The notes beneath the pieces are model-generated. The model saw nothing but the letters and a program-made list of their open reading frames with translations. It ran no database searches and was not told the DNA's origin. Of a stretch of 64,000 bases of DNA, positions 25,197 to 34,328 are shown one piece after another. Source of the DNA: Spirosoma aureum (GTDB taxonomy: Bacteria; Bacteroidota; Bacteroidia; Cytophagales; Spirosomataceae); contig NZ_CP050063.1 of assembly GCF_011604685.1 (NCBI RefSeq), positions 7,357,001 to 7,421,000 of the forward strand, written 5' to 3'. The position numbers and the translations under genes were made by a program. The stretch's first letter is position 1; every line of letters starts with the position of its first letter.

Positions 25197-26180
25197 TTAT
25201 TGAATGACAACTACCGTTACGCGCCGATTGGCTTTACGGCCCGATATGGTGCTATTGTCTGCTTTAGGATCAGCCTCGCCTTTTGCCTCGACAATAATTT
25301 GCTCATTATTAATACCTGACTTACGCAGTTTCAGCTTTACATCATTGGCCCGATCGTGGGAGAGCCGCATGTTCACATCGTCGGGGCCGGAGTTGTCGGT
25401 GTAGCCAGTCAGTCGAAGTTTTTTGTCTTTGTGTTCGGTAAGATACTTGGCAGCTTCGTCGAAAAACTTTTTCGTTTCGGGCGTTTTAATGTAGTTGGCC
25501 TCACCAAGGGGGAAATACAAATCGATCGGCTCAAAAACTGATTTAAATTTTACGGATGCAGCCAGATCGGCTTCCGTTGTAGGCGCGGTCAGGGTGATGG
25601 GGGCAGGTGATGTAGTCGTTACCGACTCCGTAGCAGCCCTGGCGGGCTCTGCTCCACTAAAGGCAAAATCGAGCCCACCACGGAGTGAGTCACCCTTAGG
25701 CGTAAACGAAAGATTACGTTCAACTCCTTTCGTTGTTAGCGACGCGGCTGATATACCCTTCTGGATCAGATACTGTTTGATTCCTTCGGCGCGGGCCAGT
25801 CCCAGGTTAGCAAAGGTGGATGTATTCGTTTCTGAGGGTGAATAGTAGCCCGTAATGTCAAGCATTCGGTCCGGATTGGCCTTCAGATAGGTTACCAGCG
25901 ACTCCAGCGAACCGCCAAGTGTATTTATGTTAGCGTTGGCACCGGATTTGGCAAAACTGAAATTACCGGGCAATTCAAGCCGGAACAGGCTACCGTCGGC
26001 AATGGTGTATCCATCTGCGTCGGATGGCGTCGTTTCAAGGTCGGGTTCTACAGCAACTGCCTGAGCTGCCGGTTGAGCATCATTAGCACAGAGTTGCTTG
26101 ATTTTGCAGACATGCCACCAGGTTGAGCCGATCATCCATAGCACTAACAGGACAATCCAGGGGGTTTTGTTGGCGAACAT
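25197..26180 (-). CDS. OmpA family protein with two OmpA-like domains
   Basis: 327 residues. An N-terminal hydrophobic anchor (WIVLLVLWMIGSTWW) is followed by a degenerate OmpA-like domain (about 60-165, TGYYSPSET, LGLARAEGIKQYLIQKGI) and a second full one (about 215-327) with the peptidoglycan-binding signature LTGYTDNSGPDDVNMRLSHDRANDVK. It probably joins an inner-membrane or periplasmic anchor to the cell wall. The Cys-poor anchor is not a lipobox. It is the first gene of the set with the two HhH proteins. Confidence 0.85.
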   Translation of the reverse strand: MFANKTPWIVLLVLWMIGSTWWHVCKIKQLCANDAQPAAQAVAVEPDLETTPSDADGYTIADGSLFRLELPGNFSFAKSGANANINTLGGSLESLVTYLKANPDRMLDITGYYSPSETNTSTFANLGLARAEGIKQYLIQKGISAASLTTKGVERNLSFTPKGDSLRGGLDFAFSGAEPARAATESVTTTSPAPITLTAPTTEADLAASVKFKSVFEPIDLYFPLGEANYIKTPETKKFFDEAAKYLTEHKDKKLRLTGYTDNSGPDDVNMRLSHDRANDVKLKLRKSGINNEQIIVEAKGEADPKADNSTISGRKANRRVTVVVIQ

Positions 26181-26408
26181 AAAGTTATAGAGGTTAAGCG
26201 GGGAGAACCTTTAGGATTTAGGTTAAACGGCCATCAGGCGACCTGTCTGGTTCGCTTAGTGACTGCCCAAAAATACAAGTAAGGAATATAAATGCAAGAT
26301 TGTCAACATTTTTGGTCGTTTTAGACCAGCTTTTTCACTGTAACAATGAGAAATTTTCGCAATGCGGCTATCCCTATAGACTTACATCAATCATACTCTA
26401 CTTTAACG

Positions 26409-27347
26409 CTAGGTATGGGCTAATTGCAACGCACCAACCGGAACGGCATCTTCACCAAGTTTTGCCAATAGTAGTACAGGAACGGGGTGAAACGCTTTCA
26501 TAACAAACTGGGGGAGCGCCTGTCGAACTGCGGCCCGAAGCGGCTCGCCAATCAATGACAACCCTCCGCCCAACACAATAGCATCGGGATGAAACAGGTG
26601 AACCACATGCGACAGACCTAAAGCCGCAACCGAGCCAATCTGTTCGATCAGCATCTTTGCAACGGGATCACTGGCTTCGTAGGCCGGATGTAAAAAACGG
26701 GCTTCTCCACCAATGGCATTGGCTTTATGCGCCTGTTCAACAAGCGTTTTCAAGACGGAATCATTGGGCAACTGAGGCAATAAGTCACGAATCTGCTGAT
26801 CAACGGCCCAGCCAGAGATTGTCTGCTCGATCGTTTGTCCGGGAGATCCTGATTCATCGGGTGGTATGAGCCATAAGTGCCCAATCTCCGCTTCGCCCGG
26901 TGTAGCTCCGTGATAAACCCGACCATTCTGCACCAATCCTCCGCCGATTCCGCTACCGAGAGTTATGTAGAACACATTATTAAAGCCGGTAGCCACTCCC
27001 CTACTCGCTTCGCCCAGAGCTGCAACATTGGCGTCATTATCAATTCGGACGACCACACCCGGAATGCGTTCACGAAGCCAATCGGCCAGGTCGATTCCGG
27101 CCCAGCCGCCAATCTGGTGCGATGTGGCAATACGACCCGTTTTCCAGTCCAGCGGGCCGCCAAAACCAATACCGACTCGCTGAGGGGGTTCGTTCAACTG
27201 GCGTAGCGTCGCTTCGATTTGAGCCAGAATACCCTCCGCTCCCTGCGCTGGATCGACCGTATAGCGAAAACGCTCAACAATCTGACCCGTCGAATCGCTC
27301 GTTACCAACTGCAGTTTAGTGCCTCCAATTTCAATACCAAGATTCAT
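26409..27347 (-). CDS. ROK family sugar kinase-like protein
   Basis: 312 residues. The N-terminal phosphate loop MNLGIEIGGTKLQLVTSD and ASRGVATGFNNVFYITLGSGIGGGLVQNG mark the ROK/actin ATPase fold; residues of the sugar site (DNDANVAALGE) are present. A zinc-type Cys cluster of many ROK proteins is not seen. It lacks the N-terminal HTH of ROK repressors, so it is more likely a glucokinase-type kinase. Substrate unknown. Confidence 0.88.
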   Translation of the reverse strand: MNLGIEIGGTKLQLVTSDSTGQIVERFRYTVDPAQGAEGILAQIEATLRQLNEPPQRVGIGFGGPLDWKTGRIATSHQIGGWAGIDLADWLRERIPGVVVRIDNDANVAALGEASRGVATGFNNVFYITLGSGIGGGLVQNGRVYHGATPGEAEIGHLWLIPPDESGSPGQTIEQTISGWAVDQQIRDLLPQLPNDSVLKTLVEQAHKANAIGGEARFLHPAYEASDPVAKMLIEQIGSVAALGLSHVVHLFHPDAIVLGGGLSLIGEPLRAAVRQALPQFVMKAFHPVPVLLLAKLGEDAVPVGALQLAHT

Positions 27348-27372
27348 GCAACTTATGATTAATGCCTACTGC

Positions 27373-29007
27373 TTAATTACCCCGCCGGCCTCCAGCACCG
27401 CGAGCCATTGTAGATCGACCCAGAAATATTTCATCGCCTTTGAGCGAAAGGGTTGTGTAAAAATTATATCCGTTCTGAATATAACGCACCATAACCGGGG
27501 TCGTCTGCTCAGGTCGGGCATAAGCTTTGGTAGCCGCCACCAGAATCTGATCACCGTTGACAATAGCCCGAACAAAAGGAAGGTCGCGGGTTTTAATCTG
27601 ATTGGCATTGTAGGCTACCCATGTTTTCCCACCATCATACGAACACTCGGTAGCTTCATTAAGGTAGGTTTCCCGGCCATTGAACAGGTCGCTGTGATGC
27701 TTGAACAGTCGCCAGAGACCATGGATATAATGTTCATAGCAGGCATAATTCCGATCATTGCCAAGCCCCTTCTGCTGCGGATCATTCGGCGATGGCTGAT
27801 CTGGAACCAAATCTTTGTGATCATCCCAGAATAACACCCCGTAGGCCCCGGTAAACCAGTAGAAAATAGCCATTCCTTCGGCAACGGCAGGAGGAGCCGC
27901 ATGTTCAGCTTTGCCACTGTTTGGAAAATCGCCACTTTGCGTATTGAAGACCCAATGCCAGGCGATGCGCTTTTTGGGCGACAGCTTCCGGTTAACCTCC
28001 TGCTCCGCCAGCAGAGATGCTAACCAGTGTCGATCGCCATCACTGGTATGCCGGGCCGAATAATCGAAATCAGGATAGAGGTAATAAGTCCCCGGCATTT
28101 GAAAATCAATGTAATCTGCAAACGATTTGCCCATGATATCATCCGGCATTCCGCGCTGTTTGCTGGTCGCCGTTTGGCGGGCAGGTGTATTCCAGAGCCA
28201 GTCAGGATTGACCATGTAGTGTTCCGCTTTCGAATTACCGAAACTATTGTGAGGAACCGGCGCAATGGAGCCAATCTCGGTCTGTGGGCTGACGTTATCT
28301 TTCAGCGTCTTCACCATGAACGTGTACAGATTGGCCTGCTCCTGCTGATTTCCGCGACTGGTTCCGTCGTTTTCAATATCGAGAAAAATTTTGCCAAACG
28401 TACTTTTCATCGTACCCGGCGGACAGTCGCCGAAGCCATAACATCCGCCACCCAGTTCTGTCGATGCCTGGAAAAGTGTATTCCGCGTTGCGCGGGCACC
28501 AGGTGGAGTACGATATAAAACATCCCGAGCCAGTTCGCTGTTACGAGCCCAGGGCAATCCAAATGCATTGGCAAAATAATCCTGGTAAATAATTAACGAG
28601 CGCTGGCTTTGCTGGAGGCTGCTTTTCCAGTTTCTTGCCGGATCACCATCCATCCATATTTCAACATTAGGAACCATCCGGGTCTGCTCAATAGCCGAAA
28701 AACCACGACGAAACAGTTTTGTCCGATCCTGCTGAACATGTAGGTTACGACCTGCTCCACAAAATGTGACTGTTTTGGTTGAAGGCAATGAAAAATCGCC
28801 GACAACATCAATGTTGTAGTAACCCTTGCGTGTAGCTGGCGTGAACGATGCGCGCGGTGTAGGCGTCACTGCCGTTTGACCGGGCAATGGGCCTTTCAAT
28901 TCAACCGCAATCGGGTCAGCAGGCCGGGCTGGCTGCGTATACCAGAACCCCAGTCCCGCCAGACTGGCAACTAAACAGGATGCCGCGAGTTTCATAGTGG
29001 GCTTCAC
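27373..29007 (-). CDS. Secreted protein of unknown family (544 residues)
   Basis: A basic N-terminus and hydrophobic segment (LAASCLVASLAGLGFWYT) suggest export; the Cys near residue 10 is not in a good lipobox. The mature part is rich in aromatic residues and contains DVVGDFSLPSTKTVTFCGAG, CYGFGDCPPGT, KIFLDIEND and RIAWHWVFNTQSGDFPN. The long, Asp/Trp-rich middle is what one sees in glycoside-hydrolase-like barrels, but I do not recognise the family. It lies 26 bases downstream of the ROK kinase in the opposite order (same strand), so they may share an operon. Confidence 0.7.
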   Translation of the reverse strand: MKPTMKLAASCLVASLAGLGFWYTQPARPADPIAVELKGPLPGQTAVTPTPRASFTPATRKGYYNIDVVGDFSLPSTKTVTFCGAGRNLHVQQDRTKLFRRGFSAIEQTRMVPNVEIWMDGDPARNWKSSLQQSQRSLIIYQDYFANAFGLPWARNSELARDVLYRTPPGARATRNTLFQASTELGGGCYGFGDCPPGTMKSTFGKIFLDIENDGTSRGNQQEQANLYTFMVKTLKDNVSPQTEIGSIAPVPHNSFGNSKAEHYMVNPDWLWNTPARQTATSKQRGMPDDIMGKSFADYIDFQMPGTYYLYPDFDYSARHTSDGDRHWLASLLAEQEVNRKLSPKKRIAWHWVFNTQSGDFPNSGKAEHAAPPAVAEGMAIFYWFTGAYGVLFWDDHKDLVPDQPSPNDPQQKGLGNDRNYACYEHYIHGLWRLFKHHSDLFNGRETYLNEATECSYDGGKTWVAYNANQIKTRDLPFVRAIVNGDQILVAATKAYARPEQTTPVMVRYIQNGYNFYTTLSLKGDEIFLGRSTMARGAGGRRGN

Positions 29008-29098
29008 AATGGATTAATGAATAGGACGCTGATTTATCGCAGCGTCACACGTTGATTATATCCCGTACTTAGATTTAGTGACAAACGCAGGACTACGT

Positions 29099-29971
29099 TT
29101 AGTCGTCAATGTACCGTTTCGTTATCGGCTGATAAGAGTCAATTCGCCGGTCGCGAAAATAAGGCCAGGTTGTCCGGTATTTTTCGGACAGCCCCAAATC
29201 CACTTCCTGCACATGAACCACTTCCTGATCGTGGGGAGCCAGGTACAGCAATGATCCAAACGGATTTGAAACAAACGAACCACCCCAGAATTGCTGATCA
29301 GCCTCGCGCCCGACGCGGTTAACAGAAACGACGTGAACGCCATTGGCAATCGCATGACTACGCTGGATCGTTTGCCAGGCATTGTATTGTTCGGTGTTTT
29401 GTGCGGGGTCAGGCTCGTTGGTATCCCAGCCAATGGCCGTTGGATAAACGAGCAATTCAGCTCCCATCAACGCCGTAATGCGGGCTGCTTCGGGGTACCA
29501 TTGATCCCAGCAAATCAGGACACCAATCCGAGCAAATTTTGTGTCGAAAACTTTATAGCCCAGATCGCCGGGAGTAAAATAGAATTTTTCGTAATAACCC
29601 GGATCGTCAGGAATGTGCATTTTCCGGTATTTACCCAGATAGGCTCCATCGGCATCTAAAACGGCGGTTGTATTATGATACAATCCCTGTGCCCGTTTTT
29701 CAAACAACGATGCCACTATGACGACCCCTAATTCGCCCGCCAGTTTCCCTAACCGATCGGTTGTGGGTCCGGGAATTGCTTCGGCCAGGCTGAAATTGTG
29801 GTGATCCTCTACATCGCAGAAGTACAACGACGTAAACAACTCCTGCAGGCAAACGATGTGAGCACCTTTCCGGGCAGCCTCGCGAATGCCATCAATAGCC
29901 TTCTGGATGTTGGCTTCGACATCGGCTGAGCAGCTCATCTGCACTAAACCAATATTGACTTTTTTAGACAT
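29099..29971 (-). CDS. aguB: N-carbamoylputrescine amidase
   Basis: 290 residues of the carbon-nitrogen hydrolase superfamily. The Glu-Lys-Cys triad is in CLQELFTSLYF (Glu near residue 44), YRKMHIPDD and GVLICWDQWYPEAAR. The text PDDPGYYEKFYFTPGDLGYKVF is typical of AguB, which makes putrescine from N-carbamoylputrescine. The usual partner, agmatine deiminase, is not in this window. A TTGACA box and TACTTTTG (together 29976-30002 on the minus strand) form a good promoter right upstream. Confidence 0.9.
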   Translation of the reverse strand: MSKKVNIGLVQMSCSADVEANIQKAIDGIREAARKGAHIVCLQELFTSLYFCDVEDHHNFSLAEAIPGPTTDRLGKLAGELGVVIVASLFEKRAQGLYHNTTAVLDADGAYLGKYRKMHIPDDPGYYEKFYFTPGDLGYKVFDTKFARIGVLICWDQWYPEAARITALMGAELLVYPTAIGWDTNEPDPAQNTEQYNAWQTIQRSHAIANGVHVVSVNRVGREADQQFWGGSFVSNPFGSLLYLAPHDQEVVHVQEVDLGLSEKYRTTWPYFRDRRIDSYQPITKRYIDD

Positions 29972-29975
29972 GATA

Positions 29976-30002
29976 CAAAAGTAGGGCGTTCTGAATTGTC
30001 AA
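29976..30002 (-). promoter_or_regulatory. Promoter of aguB
   Basis: On the minus strand TTGACA (29997-30002) precedes TACTTTTG (29976-29983), an exact TAnnTTTG match just 4 bases before the ATG. The two boxes are 13 bases apart. Confidence 0.5.
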
Positions 30003-30112
30003 CGCCTACATCCAACAAAACTCTTATCGGGTGGGTTCGACAATAAATTGCAGTTTAGCGCTTCCTATTCGTAGTTTAGGGTTCCAATTCTTAAACCGAA
30101 ATCGCACTGATC

Positions 30113-31207
30113 ATGACCTCCCGCAGAAATTTCCTGCATACAGCCGCCCTTACAAGTGTGGCCGCGACGATTGCGCCTAATGCGCTCTGGTCGGCGACAC
30201 GATCTGCCAAAGACAAACTTGGTGTTGCCCTGGTTGGCCTGGGTTATTACAGCACTGACCTGCTGGCTCCAGCCCTGCAAAAGACCAAAAATTGCTACCT
30301 CGCCGGTATTGTGACAGGTACGCCGGAAAAAGCCGAAAAATGGAAGAAACAGTATAACATTCCCGACAAGAATATCTATTCGTATCAAACGTTCGATCAG
30401 ATCGCCAATAACCCTGACATTGATGTGGTATATGTAGTTCTTCCGCCATCCATGCACGAAGAATATGTGATCAGGGCAGCTAAGGCCGGCAAGCACGTTT
30501 GGGTCGAAAAACCGATGGCGGTTACCGCGAAAGAATGCCAGAACATGATCGATGCCTGTTCGAAAAACAAACGATCGCTGGCCGTTGGTTATCGGCTCCA
30601 TCATGAACCGAATACGCAGGAATATGTCAAGGTGCTCCGCGATGGAAAAATCGGAAAAATACTGATGGTAAGCTGCTCGGCCGGTTATTATGATGCCCGC
30701 ACCAATCACTGGAAACAGAAAAAAGAAATGGGTGGTGGCGTCATGTATGACATGGGCGTTTATGTACTTCAGGGCGCCCGGCTGGCAACAGGTGAAGAGC
30801 CGATAGCCGTAACGGCCCAGCAATATACGACTCGCCCTGATGTCTATAAAAATGGCCTTGATGAAACTTCGATGGCTCAACTCCTCTTCCCCAGCGGAGC
30901 GCGGGCGGCTGTGCAAACCAGCTACGGGATGAACATGAATTTTCTGGATGTAACGGGCTCAAAAGGGAAAATGAGAATAGAGCCGTACTCGGCTTATAAT
31001 GGACAAAAGGGCATCTGGAGCGGTGGCTCCATTGAACATCCTTACGAAGTGCCCTGGCAGCAGACCCTACAAATGGATGACGATGCCGCAGCTATCATGA
31101 ACAATAAACCAGTACTCGCACCGGGCGAAGAAGGTCTGCGTGATATTAAAATTGTAGAAGCGATCTATGCCGCTGCCCACTCCGGACGAGAGGTAAAAAT
31201 CAGTTAA
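30113..31207 (+). CDS. Gfo/Idh/MocA family oxidoreductase with Tat signal
   Basis: 364 residues. An N-terminal twin-arginine signal (TSRRNFLHTAALTSVAATIA) is followed by an NAD(P)-binding domain (LGVALVGLGYYSTDLLAPAL) and the family EKP motif in VWVEKPMAV, then the GGGVMYDMGVYVLQGAR segment. It resembles glucose-fructose oxidoreductase and would act in the periplasm on a sugar or sugar-like compound. It is alone in this orientation and has a clear terminator. Confidence 0.92.
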   Translation: MTSRRNFLHTAALTSVAATIAPNALWSATRSAKDKLGVALVGLGYYSTDLLAPALQKTKNCYLAGIVTGTPEKAEKWKKQYNIPDKNIYSYQTFDQIANNPDIDVVYVVLPPSMHEEYVIRAAKAGKHVWVEKPMAVTAKECQNMIDACSKNKRSLAVGYRLHHEPNTQEYVKVLRDGKIGKILMVSCSAGYYDARTNHWKQKKEMGGGVMYDMGVYVLQGARLATGEEPIAVTAQQYTTRPDVYKNGLDETSMAQLLFPSGARAAVQTSYGMNMNFLDVTGSKGKMRIEPYSAYNGQKGIWSGGSIEHPYEVPWQQTLQMDDDAAAIMNNKPVLAPGEEGLRDIKIVEAIYAAAHSGREVKIS

Positions 31208-31210
31208 TAA

Positions 31211-31245
31211 TTTTTCGGATCGGCAGTGTCTGTCGATCCGAAAAA
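31211..31245 (+). terminator. Intrinsic terminator of the oxidoreductase gene
   Basis: A 12-bp perfect stem (31211-31222 with 31234-31245) and an 11-base loop. Confidence 0.75.
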
Positions 31246-31387
31246 TCTTCCTGTCTTGTAGCGAGTTAGAATATACACTATTTCAACTATACTACAGATA
31301 CATTCCAACCAAAACATATAAAGTCGGAGCGGCTATTTGGCTGATCGTTGGGTTTTTGCTTACTTCGCCTGTCAACCCCGTCTGATT

Positions 31388-31618
31388 ATGCAACCCGCCG
31401 ATTTTACCAGTCTCCCTGCCCAGCAGCAGCTCGACACCCTCTACTTTGCAGGTGATATTCTTGCGAACCGCTATGAAGGTGACAATATATTCCTGCTTTA
31501 TAACCTTCGGGACTTTTATGTCGAACTGCGTTATGATGCATATAACAGCCAGTTACATCAGGTTACGGCGTTCCGGAATACCGATAAACTAGAACCTTAC
31601 CTGCCTTATTTGGCGTAG
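31388..31618 (+). CDS. Small hypothetical protein (76 residues)
   Basis: From the ATG at 31388 the protein reads 76 residues, soluble and acidic at the start, with the motif YEGDNIFLLYNLRDFYVELRYD and ending LEPYLPYLA. No domain is recognised. It stands between two terminators, so it is transcribed on its own. The in-frame TTG at 31337 would add a hydrophobic, unnatural leader, so I prefer the ATG. Natural composition supports a real gene. Confidence 0.65.
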   Translation: MQPADFTSLPAQQQLDTLYFAGDILANRYEGDNIFLLYNLRDFYVELRYDAYNSQLHQVTAFRNTDKLEPYLPYLA

Positions 31619-31621
31619 TGT

Positions 31622-31659
31622 CGGGACATTTTCAGCCTTATAAGGTTGAAAATGTCCCG
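31622..31659 (+). terminator. Terminator of the small hypothetical gene
   Basis: A 13-bp perfect stem (31622-31634 with 31647-31659), extended inward with one G-T pair to make a nearly closed hairpin, then TTT. Confidence 0.7.
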
Positions 31660-31798
31660 TTTAGAAGAACTTTTTGTGCCCAAAAACTCATAAACTGACC
31701 TGTTGGCTGATTTTTTTTTCAAATGAAGGTGAAAAACTTCATATACATTTGGAAATAAATTTTATTGTGCCGTCCTTCGCTTAAATTTTAAACAAGCA

Positions 31799-31990
31799 AT
31801 GCAAACAGGAACTGTAAAATTCTTTAATGAAACCAAAGGGTTTGGCTTCATTAAACCCGATGAAGGTGGCGAAGACATATTTGTACACGCTTCTGGCCTC
31901 ATCGACCAAATCCGTGAAAACGACAAAGTTAAATTCAATGTCGAACGCGGTAAGAAAGGCTTAAATGCCGTGAATGTCGAAATAGCTTAA
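31799..31990 (+). CDS. Cold-shock domain protein
   Basis: 63 residues, one cold-shock domain. RNP1 (KGFGFIK) and RNP2 (DIFVHAS) are complete, and it starts MQTGTVKFFNETKGFGF. It is a single-stranded RNA/DNA chaperone. It is shorter than E. coli CspA by a few residues, as in other Bacteroidota. It has a T-rich leader and its own terminator (32018-32043). Confidence 0.95.
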   Translation: MQTGTVKFFNETKGFGFIKPDEGGEDIFVHASGLIDQIRENDKVKFNVERGKKGLNAVNVEIA

Positions 31991-32017
31991 TTGTAAGATA
32001 TAAAGACACCCGTTGTT

Positions 32018-32043
32018 AAAAACATGCCACTAGGCATGTTTTT
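32018..32043 (+). terminator. Intrinsic terminator of the cold-shock gene
   Basis: An 11-bp perfect stem (32018-32028 with 32033-32043), a 4-base loop and a run of eight T. Confidence 0.9.
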
Positions 32044-32143
32044 TTTTGCCCTAATTCCGCTGATAGGTGGTCAAATGAGTAATTGGTAACTAGATTTTTT
32101 GCCAAATTGCTCACTCAACCAAGTATCGATTTTCCCATTATCA

Positions 32144-34267
32144 ATGCCCCAATCACCCGAACAACGTACAGCAGCACGCCTTGGCCTGAATCCCAGATCG
32201 GTAGCCGTTACGATTGAACTCCTCACGGGCGGTGCTACCGTTCCGTTTATTGCCCGATACAGAAAAGAAGCCACTGGGCAACTCGATGAATTACAAATCG
32301 GACAAATTAAAGAGACATACCAGAAGCTACTCGACCTCGACAAACGCCGGGATGCGGTTCTGAAATCAATTGATGAGCAGAACAAGTTAACCGACGATCT
32401 GCGCCGGAAAATTGAATCGGTCGATTCGCTGACAGAACTCGAAGACCTGTATTTGCCTTACAAACAAAAGCGTAAAACCAGAGCAACAATCGCCATAGAG
32501 CGCGGTCTTGAGCCACTGTCAAACCTGCTTCTTATTCAGCGGGAAACGAACCTTGATCGAGTTGCCCAACGCTACCTGACCGAGGCTGTCTTAACTGTGG
32601 AGGATGCATTGCAAGGCGCCCGCGACATTCTGGCCGAACGAATTAGTGAAGATGCTGATGCCCGTCAGCGTATTCGGAATCTATTTGAGCGGGAAGCAAT
32701 TATCCGCTCTGTCGTCAAAAAAGGAAAGGATGTTGAAGGCGTAAAGTATAAAGATTATTTCGACTTTGCAGAGCCGCTCCGACGCGTACCATCCCATCGG
32801 TTGCTGGCACTACGAAGGGGAGAAACAGAAGGCTTTCTGACGGTTAGCATTGGCCCTGACGAAGAAGCCGCCCTTGAACGGCTTGAACGACAGTTTCTCT
32901 ATAATCAGTCTACGACTGCCTGCAGGGAACAAGTTGGGTTAGCGATTCGGGATGGCTATAAACGCCTGCTCAAACCCTCGCTCGAAACAGAGTTCGACAA
33001 CCGCTCAAAAGAAAAAGCGGATACTGAAGCCATCACAATCTTTGCCGATAACCTCCGCCAGCTTCTGCTTAGTCCGCCCTTAGGTCAACAACGTGTACTG
33101 GCCATTGACCCCGGCTATCGTACTGGCTGTAAAACCGTTTGTCTCGATGCGCAGGGTAATCTACAGACCGACACCGTGTTGTACCTGTTTCAGTCTGAAG
33201 GTCAAAAGCAGCAGGCCATCCAAACGGTTCAGAAACTGATTGCCCAGTATAAAATTGACGCAATCGCCATTGGCAATGGCACTGCCGGACGCGAAACCGA
33301 AGAGTTTATTCAGACTCTGGATCTGGGAAAACCGATCTTCATGGTTAGCGAACAGGGGGCCTCCATCTATTCAGCATCGGAAGTAGCCCGAGAAGAATTT
33401 CCGGACCGTGATGTCACGGTTCGGGGAGCAGTCAGTATTGGGCGACGTCTGATGGACCCACTAGCCGAGCTGGTCAAAATTGATCCTAAATCAATTGGGG
33501 TTGGCCAATATCAGCACGACGTCGACCAGACTGATCTGAAAAACAGCCTGGATACCGTCGTTGAAAGCTGCGTTAATCAGGTTGGTGTATCCCTAAATAC
33601 GGCCAGTGCTTACCTGTTGCGCTATGTGTCGGGGCTTGGTCCGCAGCTAGCGGGTAATATTGTGGCCTTCCGCGCCCAAAACGGCGCATTCACGTCTCGC
33701 GAACAATTAAAAAAAGTACCCCGGCTTGGTCCGAAGGCTTTTGAACAATGCGCCGGTTTTCTACGCATCGAAGGCGGCAAAAATCCACTTGACAACAGTG
33801 CTGTTCACCCAGAACGTTATACGGTGGTGGAACGGATGGCAGCCGATGTGAAAAGTACGGTGGCTGATCTGGTGCAAAAATCAGAGCTCCGTAAGCAAAT
33901 CCAACCCGAGCGATATGTTACGGAGTCAGTTGGTTTGCCTACGCTTCGCGATATTATGGCCGAACTTGAAAAACCCGGACGAGACCCGCGTGAGCAGCTA
34001 TCCGTATTTGAATATGATACCAGAGTTCGTTCAGTAGACGATCTGCACGAAGGAATGGTACTGAATGGGGTCGTAACCAATATTACTGCATTTGGTGCAT
34101 TCGTTGACATTGGCGTCAAGCAGGATGGTCTGGTTCACGTTTCGCAGATGGCCAATCATTATGTTTCAGATCCCAAAACAGTCGTTAAAGTCTACCAGAA
34201 AGTAAAAGTAAAAGTGCTGGAAGTGGATACGACTCGCAAACGAATTGCGTTATCTATGAAAATTTAA
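32144..34267 (+). CDS. tex: Tex family transcription accessory protein
   Basis: 707 residues from the ATG at 32144 (MPQSPEQRTAARLG). Order: N-terminal helical domain with FIARYRKEATGQLDELQI, a YqgF/RuvX-like RNase-fold (ALDPGYRTGCK near residue 325 and AIGNGTAGRETEEF near 375), a helix-hairpin-helix segment (about 490-560, LGPQLAGNIVAFRAQNGAF) and a C-terminal S1 RNA-binding domain (GVVTNITAFGAFVDIGVKQDGLVHVSQM). It binds nucleic acid and affects transcription; the exact role is not settled in Bacteroidota. Full length. Confidence 0.95.
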   Translation: MPQSPEQRTAARLGLNPRSVAVTIELLTGGATVPFIARYRKEATGQLDELQIGQIKETYQKLLDLDKRRDAVLKSIDEQNKLTDDLRRKIESVDSLTELEDLYLPYKQKRKTRATIAIERGLEPLSNLLLIQRETNLDRVAQRYLTEAVLTVEDALQGARDILAERISEDADARQRIRNLFEREAIIRSVVKKGKDVEGVKYKDYFDFAEPLRRVPSHRLLALRRGETEGFLTVSIGPDEEAALERLERQFLYNQSTTACREQVGLAIRDGYKRLLKPSLETEFDNRSKEKADTEAITIFADNLRQLLLSPPLGQQRVLAIDPGYRTGCKTVCLDAQGNLQTDTVLYLFQSEGQKQQAIQTVQKLIAQYKIDAIAIGNGTAGRETEEFIQTLDLGKPIFMVSEQGASIYSASEVAREEFPDRDVTVRGAVSIGRRLMDPLAELVKIDPKSIGVGQYQHDVDQTDLKNSLDTVVESCVNQVGVSLNTASAYLLRYVSGLGPQLAGNIVAFRAQNGAFTSREQLKKVPRLGPKAFEQCAGFLRIEGGKNPLDNSAVHPERYTVVERMAADVKSTVADLVQKSELRKQIQPERYVTESVGLPTLRDIMAELEKPGRDPREQLSVFEYDTRVRSVDDLHEGMVLNGVVTNITAFGAFVDIGVKQDGLVHVSQMANHYVSDPKTVVKVYQKVKVKVLEVDTTRKRIALSMKI

Positions 34268-34270
34268 TAA

Positions 34271-34313
34271 GTTGCATGTGTATCGTTCCTGAAAACAACG
34301 ATACACATGCAAC
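34271..34313 (+). terminator. Perfect hairpin after tex
   Basis: A 17-bp perfect stem (34271-34287 with 34297-34313) and a 9-base loop. There is no T-run, so termination may be inefficient or factor-dependent. Confidence 0.5.
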
Positions 34314-34328
34314 CCTAATCCCATCTGT

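Noticed and set aside
30065..30916. Long minus-strand frame (283 codons) opposite the Gfo/Idh/MocA gene
   Set aside because: It is a shadow of the conserved oxidoreductase; its composition is not protein-like.
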